This document shows, piece after piece, positions 13,791 to 15,936 of a stretch of DNA of 15,936 nt. The notes beneath the pieces are model-generated. The model saw only the letters and a program-made list of their open reading frames with translations. It was not told the origin of the DNA and made no database searches. Origin of the DNA: an uncultured Collinsella sp. (GTDB lineage: Bacteria; Actinomycetota; Coriobacteriia; Coriobacteriales; Coriobacteriaceae); the NCBI GenBank assembly GCA_900757595.1, contig CAAEOL010000062.1:1-15936 (forward strand), read 5' to 3'. The position numbers and the translations under genes were made by a program. Position 1 is the stretch's first letter. Each line of letters starts with the position of its first letter.

Positions 13791-13798
13791 AGGTCATC

Positions 13799-15874
13799 AT
13801 GGGTGCTCCCAAGACCGGTAACGTAAGGAACGTGGTGCTCGTAGGCCAAGGCGGGGTGGGCAAGACTTCACTCGCCGAGGCCATGCTCCACCTTTCCGGC
13901 AAGACCGCCCGCCTGGGCGGCCACGACGGCACCAGGCCCACGCTCGACTATGACCCCGAAGAGGTCAAGCGTGCATTTTCCATCTCGACGACCATTGCGC
14001 CGATCGACTGGAAGGGCGCGCGCATCAATGTGCTCGATGCCCCGTGCTACCCCGATTTTATCGGCGACGCCTTTGCCGCGATGAGCGTCTGCGAGACGGC
14101 TCTGTTTGTGGTCGACGCCGAGGCCGGCCCGCAGCCTACGACGGTTAAGCTCTGGTATGCCGCCGAGGACCTGCGCCTGGCGCGTGCGGTGTTCGTAAAC
14201 CGCCTGTCGCGCTCCGAGGCCAGCTTTGCGACCACAATGGACCTGCTGCAGGAGCGCTTTGGTACGCGCCTGGGCGCCGTGACTCTTCCCTGGGGCGAGG
14301 GCGAGGACTTTGACGGCATCATCGACCTGGTGCGCATGAAGGCGCGCCACTGCAACGGCGCCGAGGCCGTTGAGTCGGAGATTCCCGAGGAGTATCGTGC
14401 CCAGGCCGAGGAAGCCCATGACCATCTGTGCGAGTTGGTGGCCGAGGCCGACGATGAGCTGATGATGAAGTACCTGGAAGGCGAGGAGACGCTGACGCAG
14501 GAGGAGCTTGAAGGCCTGCTGTCGAAGGCGATCGCCGAGCGCATCTTTGTGCCGGTCTTTGCGGGCGATTGCATTAAGGAGCAGGGCGTCAACTCGCTGA
14601 TGGACGACATTGCCACGTACTTCCCGGCGCCGACCGACTACGGCGAGATGCCGCTTATCGATGGCGATTCGCTTAAGATCTCGAGTGACGATGATCGTCC
14701 GGTGGCGTTTGTGTTTAAGACGCTGGCCGATCCGCAGCAGGGTCGCATCAGCTTTATCAAAGTACTGACGGGTACGCTTGAGCCGGGCCTTGAGCTGATC
14801 AACGCGCGTACCCGCAAGAGCGATCGCCTGGCTCACCTGTATGTGATGTGCGGCCGCGACATGACCGAGGTCGGTCACGCCTATGCCGGCGACATTATTG
14901 TGGCGCCCAAGCTGGCGGCCGAGACGGGCGATACGCTCTCCATTACCGGTAAGGTCGAGGCGGCGGCGTTTAAGTTCCCCAACTCGCAGTACCGCATCGC
15001 CATCGAGGCCGAGAATCGCGGCGACGAGGAGAAGCTCTACACGTTTATCGAGAAGGCCTGCAAGGCCGATCCAACCATGAGCATCGACCGCGACGAGGAG
15101 ACCGGCCAGACCATTATCTCGGCGGTGGGCGAGGCACAGGTTTCGGTCCTGCTCAATCGCCTGGAGGACCGCACCAAGGTCGCTGCCAAGAGCGTGCCGA
15201 TCCGTATTCCGTATCGCGAGACCATCCGCCGCACGGCAAGTGCCCAGGGTCGTCATAAGAAGCAGACTGGCGGTGCCGGTCAGTATGGCGACTGCTGGCT
15301 GCGCGTTGAGCCACTCATTGGGCCCGACGGCACGAGCGATGGCTATGAGTTTGTGGACGAGGTCGTAGGCGGCCGTATTCCGCGCTCGCTGATTCCCGCC
15401 GTGGACAAGGGCGTCCAGGAGACCATGAAGGACGGCATTATTGCCGGCTACCCGCTTACGGGCATTCGTGTGGCTGTGTACGACGGCTCGTATCACAGCG
15501 TCGACTCCAACGAGATGGCGTTCCGCGCGGCGGCTCGCATCGGCCTGCGCAAGGCATGCGCCGATGCCGACCCGGTGGTGCTGGAGCCCATCGAGGAAAT
15601 CACGGTGACTATCCCCGAGAGCTACGCCGGCGCCGTGATGGGCGACATCTCGGCCTCGCGTGGTCGCGTGACGGGCATGGAGACCGATGAGCGCGGAGAT
15701 ACCGTGGTCATCGCCCAGGCGCCGCTGGCCGAGCTGACGGATTATTCGACGCGTCTGCGCTCTATTACGCGCGGCACGGGCGACTTTACCATGAAGCCCG
15801 CGGGCTATGAGCAGGTGCCTTATGACGTTCAGGCCAAGCTGGTCGAGCGCTATGAGGAGGGCCGCGCCAAGTAG
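13799..15874 (+). CDS. Elongation factor G-like protein (divergent paralogue)
   Basis: This is a homologue of the translocation GTPase EF-G, probably a specialised ribosome-associated factor, not the housekeeping FusA. The 691-residue product keeps the full five-domain length. Domain IV and V sequence is EF-G-like: KQTGGAGQYGDCWLRVEP, GYPLTGIRVAVYDGSYHSVDSNEMAFRAA, MGDISASRGRVTGME. The G domain is altered. The P-loop GQGGVGKTS (16-24) is intact, but G3 is DAPCYPDF (80-87) instead of DTPGHVDF, G4 is NRLSR (134-138) instead of NKxD, and the G5 region reads AGDC instead of GSA. The ATG at 13799 follows a perfect AAGGAGG; the frame opens earlier at 13688, but that stretch is leader. It stands alone, without rpsL/rpsG/tuf, unlike canonical fusA. 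GTP specificity is doubtful. Confidence 0.93.
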   Translation: MGAPKTGNVRNVVLVGQGGVGKTSLAEAMLHLSGKTARLGGHDGTRPTLDYDPEEVKRAFSISTTIAPIDWKGARINVLDAPCYPDFIGDAFAAMSVCETALFVVDAEAGPQPTTVKLWYAAEDLRLARAVFVNRLSRSEASFATTMDLLQERFGTRLGAVTLPWGEGEDFDGIIDLVRMKARHCNGAEAVESEIPEEYRAQAEEAHDHLCELVAEADDELMMKYLEGEETLTQEELEGLLSKAIAERIFVPVFAGDCIKEQGVNSLMDDIATYFPAPTDYGEMPLIDGDSLKISSDDDRPVAFVFKTLADPQQGRISFIKVLTGTLEPGLELINARTRKSDRLAHLYVMCGRDMTEVGHAYAGDIIVAPKLAAETGDTLSITGKVEAAAFKFPNSQYRIAIEAENRGDEEKLYTFIEKACKADPTMSIDRDEETGQTIISAVGEAQVSVLLNRLEDRTKVAAKSVPIRIPYRETIRRTASAQGRHKKQTGGAGQYGDCWLRVEPLIGPDGTSDGYEFVDEVVGGRIPRSLIPAVDKGVQETMKDGIIAGYPLTGIRVAVYDGSYHSVDSNEMAFRAAARIGLRKACADADPVVLEPIEEITVTIPESYAGAVMGDISASRGRVTGMETDERGDTVVIAQAPLAELTDYSTRLRSITRGTGDFTMKPAGYEQVPYDVQAKLVERYEEGRAK

Positions 15875-15912
15875 CGTGTAGTTTTGTCTGCAATGTAGGT
15901 GCTGACGAAAAG

Positions 15913-15936
15913 GCCGCCCTGGGTAACCGGGGCGGC
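15913..15936 (+). terminator. Terminator of the EF-G-like gene (cut by window end)
   Basis: A 10-bp stem (15913-15922 with 15927-15936, one G-U) has a GTAA loop and is preceded by AAAA. The expected T-run would lie beyond the window. Confidence 0.7.

Larger units (their letters stand above)
13489..13798 (+). other. Intergenic region and leader of the EF-G-like gene
   Basis: These 310 bases contain the ABC-operon terminator (13522-13558), then about 240 bases before the EF-G-like ATG without a credible gene. A possible promoter is TTGTCT (13596-13601) with 17 bp to TATTCA (13619-13624), which is weak at the -10. The following about 170 bases are G-rich with nested complementary segments listed separately. 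I could not match it to a known riboswitch consensus. Confidence 0.45.

Noticed and set aside
13868..15496. 542-residue open frame on minus, opposite the EF-G-like gene
   Set aside because: It is the antisense shadow of a conserved gene and has no family features of its own.

Overview
The window looks like ordinary chromosome from a high-GC, Gram-positive-type actinobacterium. A Coriobacteriia, Collinsella-like host is my best guess. This is inferred from codon usage, strong AAGGAGG-type ribosome sites, TACAAT-like -10 boxes, a Tat-type lipoprotein signal and the general look of the proteins. No decisive taxonomic marker is present, so the genus is only a moderate-confidence inference.

Layout: (1) 1-93 is probably the 3' end of a 5S rRNA followed by a strong terminator, i.e. 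the tail of an rRNA operon. (2) 158-625 (-) is an A+T-rich orphan gene for a small protein with one C-terminal membrane segment. It is divergent from an Hsp20 chaperone gene (903-1334, +), and the shared upstream region carries several inverted repeats. (3) A WalJ/YycJ-like metallo-beta-lactamase-fold hydrolase (1415-2224, -) is divergent from tilS-hpt-ftsH (2273-6659, +), a housekeeping cluster for tRNA-Ile lysidinylation, purine salvage and membrane proteolysis. (4) A REP-like 22-bp hairpin separates ftsH from a class I/II PLP aminotransferase (6848-8032) and a PHP-domain phosphoesterase (8198-9019). (5) An RlmD/RumA-type rRNA m5U methyltransferase lies on the minus strand (9098-10546). (6) After a 139-nt near-perfect palindrome comes a polar amino-acid ABC transporter operon: Tat lipoprotein binding protein, permease and ATPase (10886-13488). 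It has a well-formed promoter flanked by three TAAAGTG boxes. (7) An EF-G-like translational GTPase paralogue with decayed guanine-recognition motifs (13799-15874) has a long, possibly structured leader and ends at a terminator cut by the window edge.

The protein-coding content is mostly conserved housekeeping. I do not see a defence island, prophage, integron, CRISPR array or obvious new enzymatic system. The least explained signals are non-coding. The strongest is a pair of hairpins inside the ABC operon that share an identical 20+20-nt core but have unrelated, locus-specific arms that still pair with themselves. The others are the 139-nt palindrome between divergent genes, the TAAAGTG operator array, the hsp20 upstream palindrome and the leader of the EF-G-like gene. 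Among proteins, the EF-G paralogue with altered G3, G4 and G5 motifs is the most unusual.
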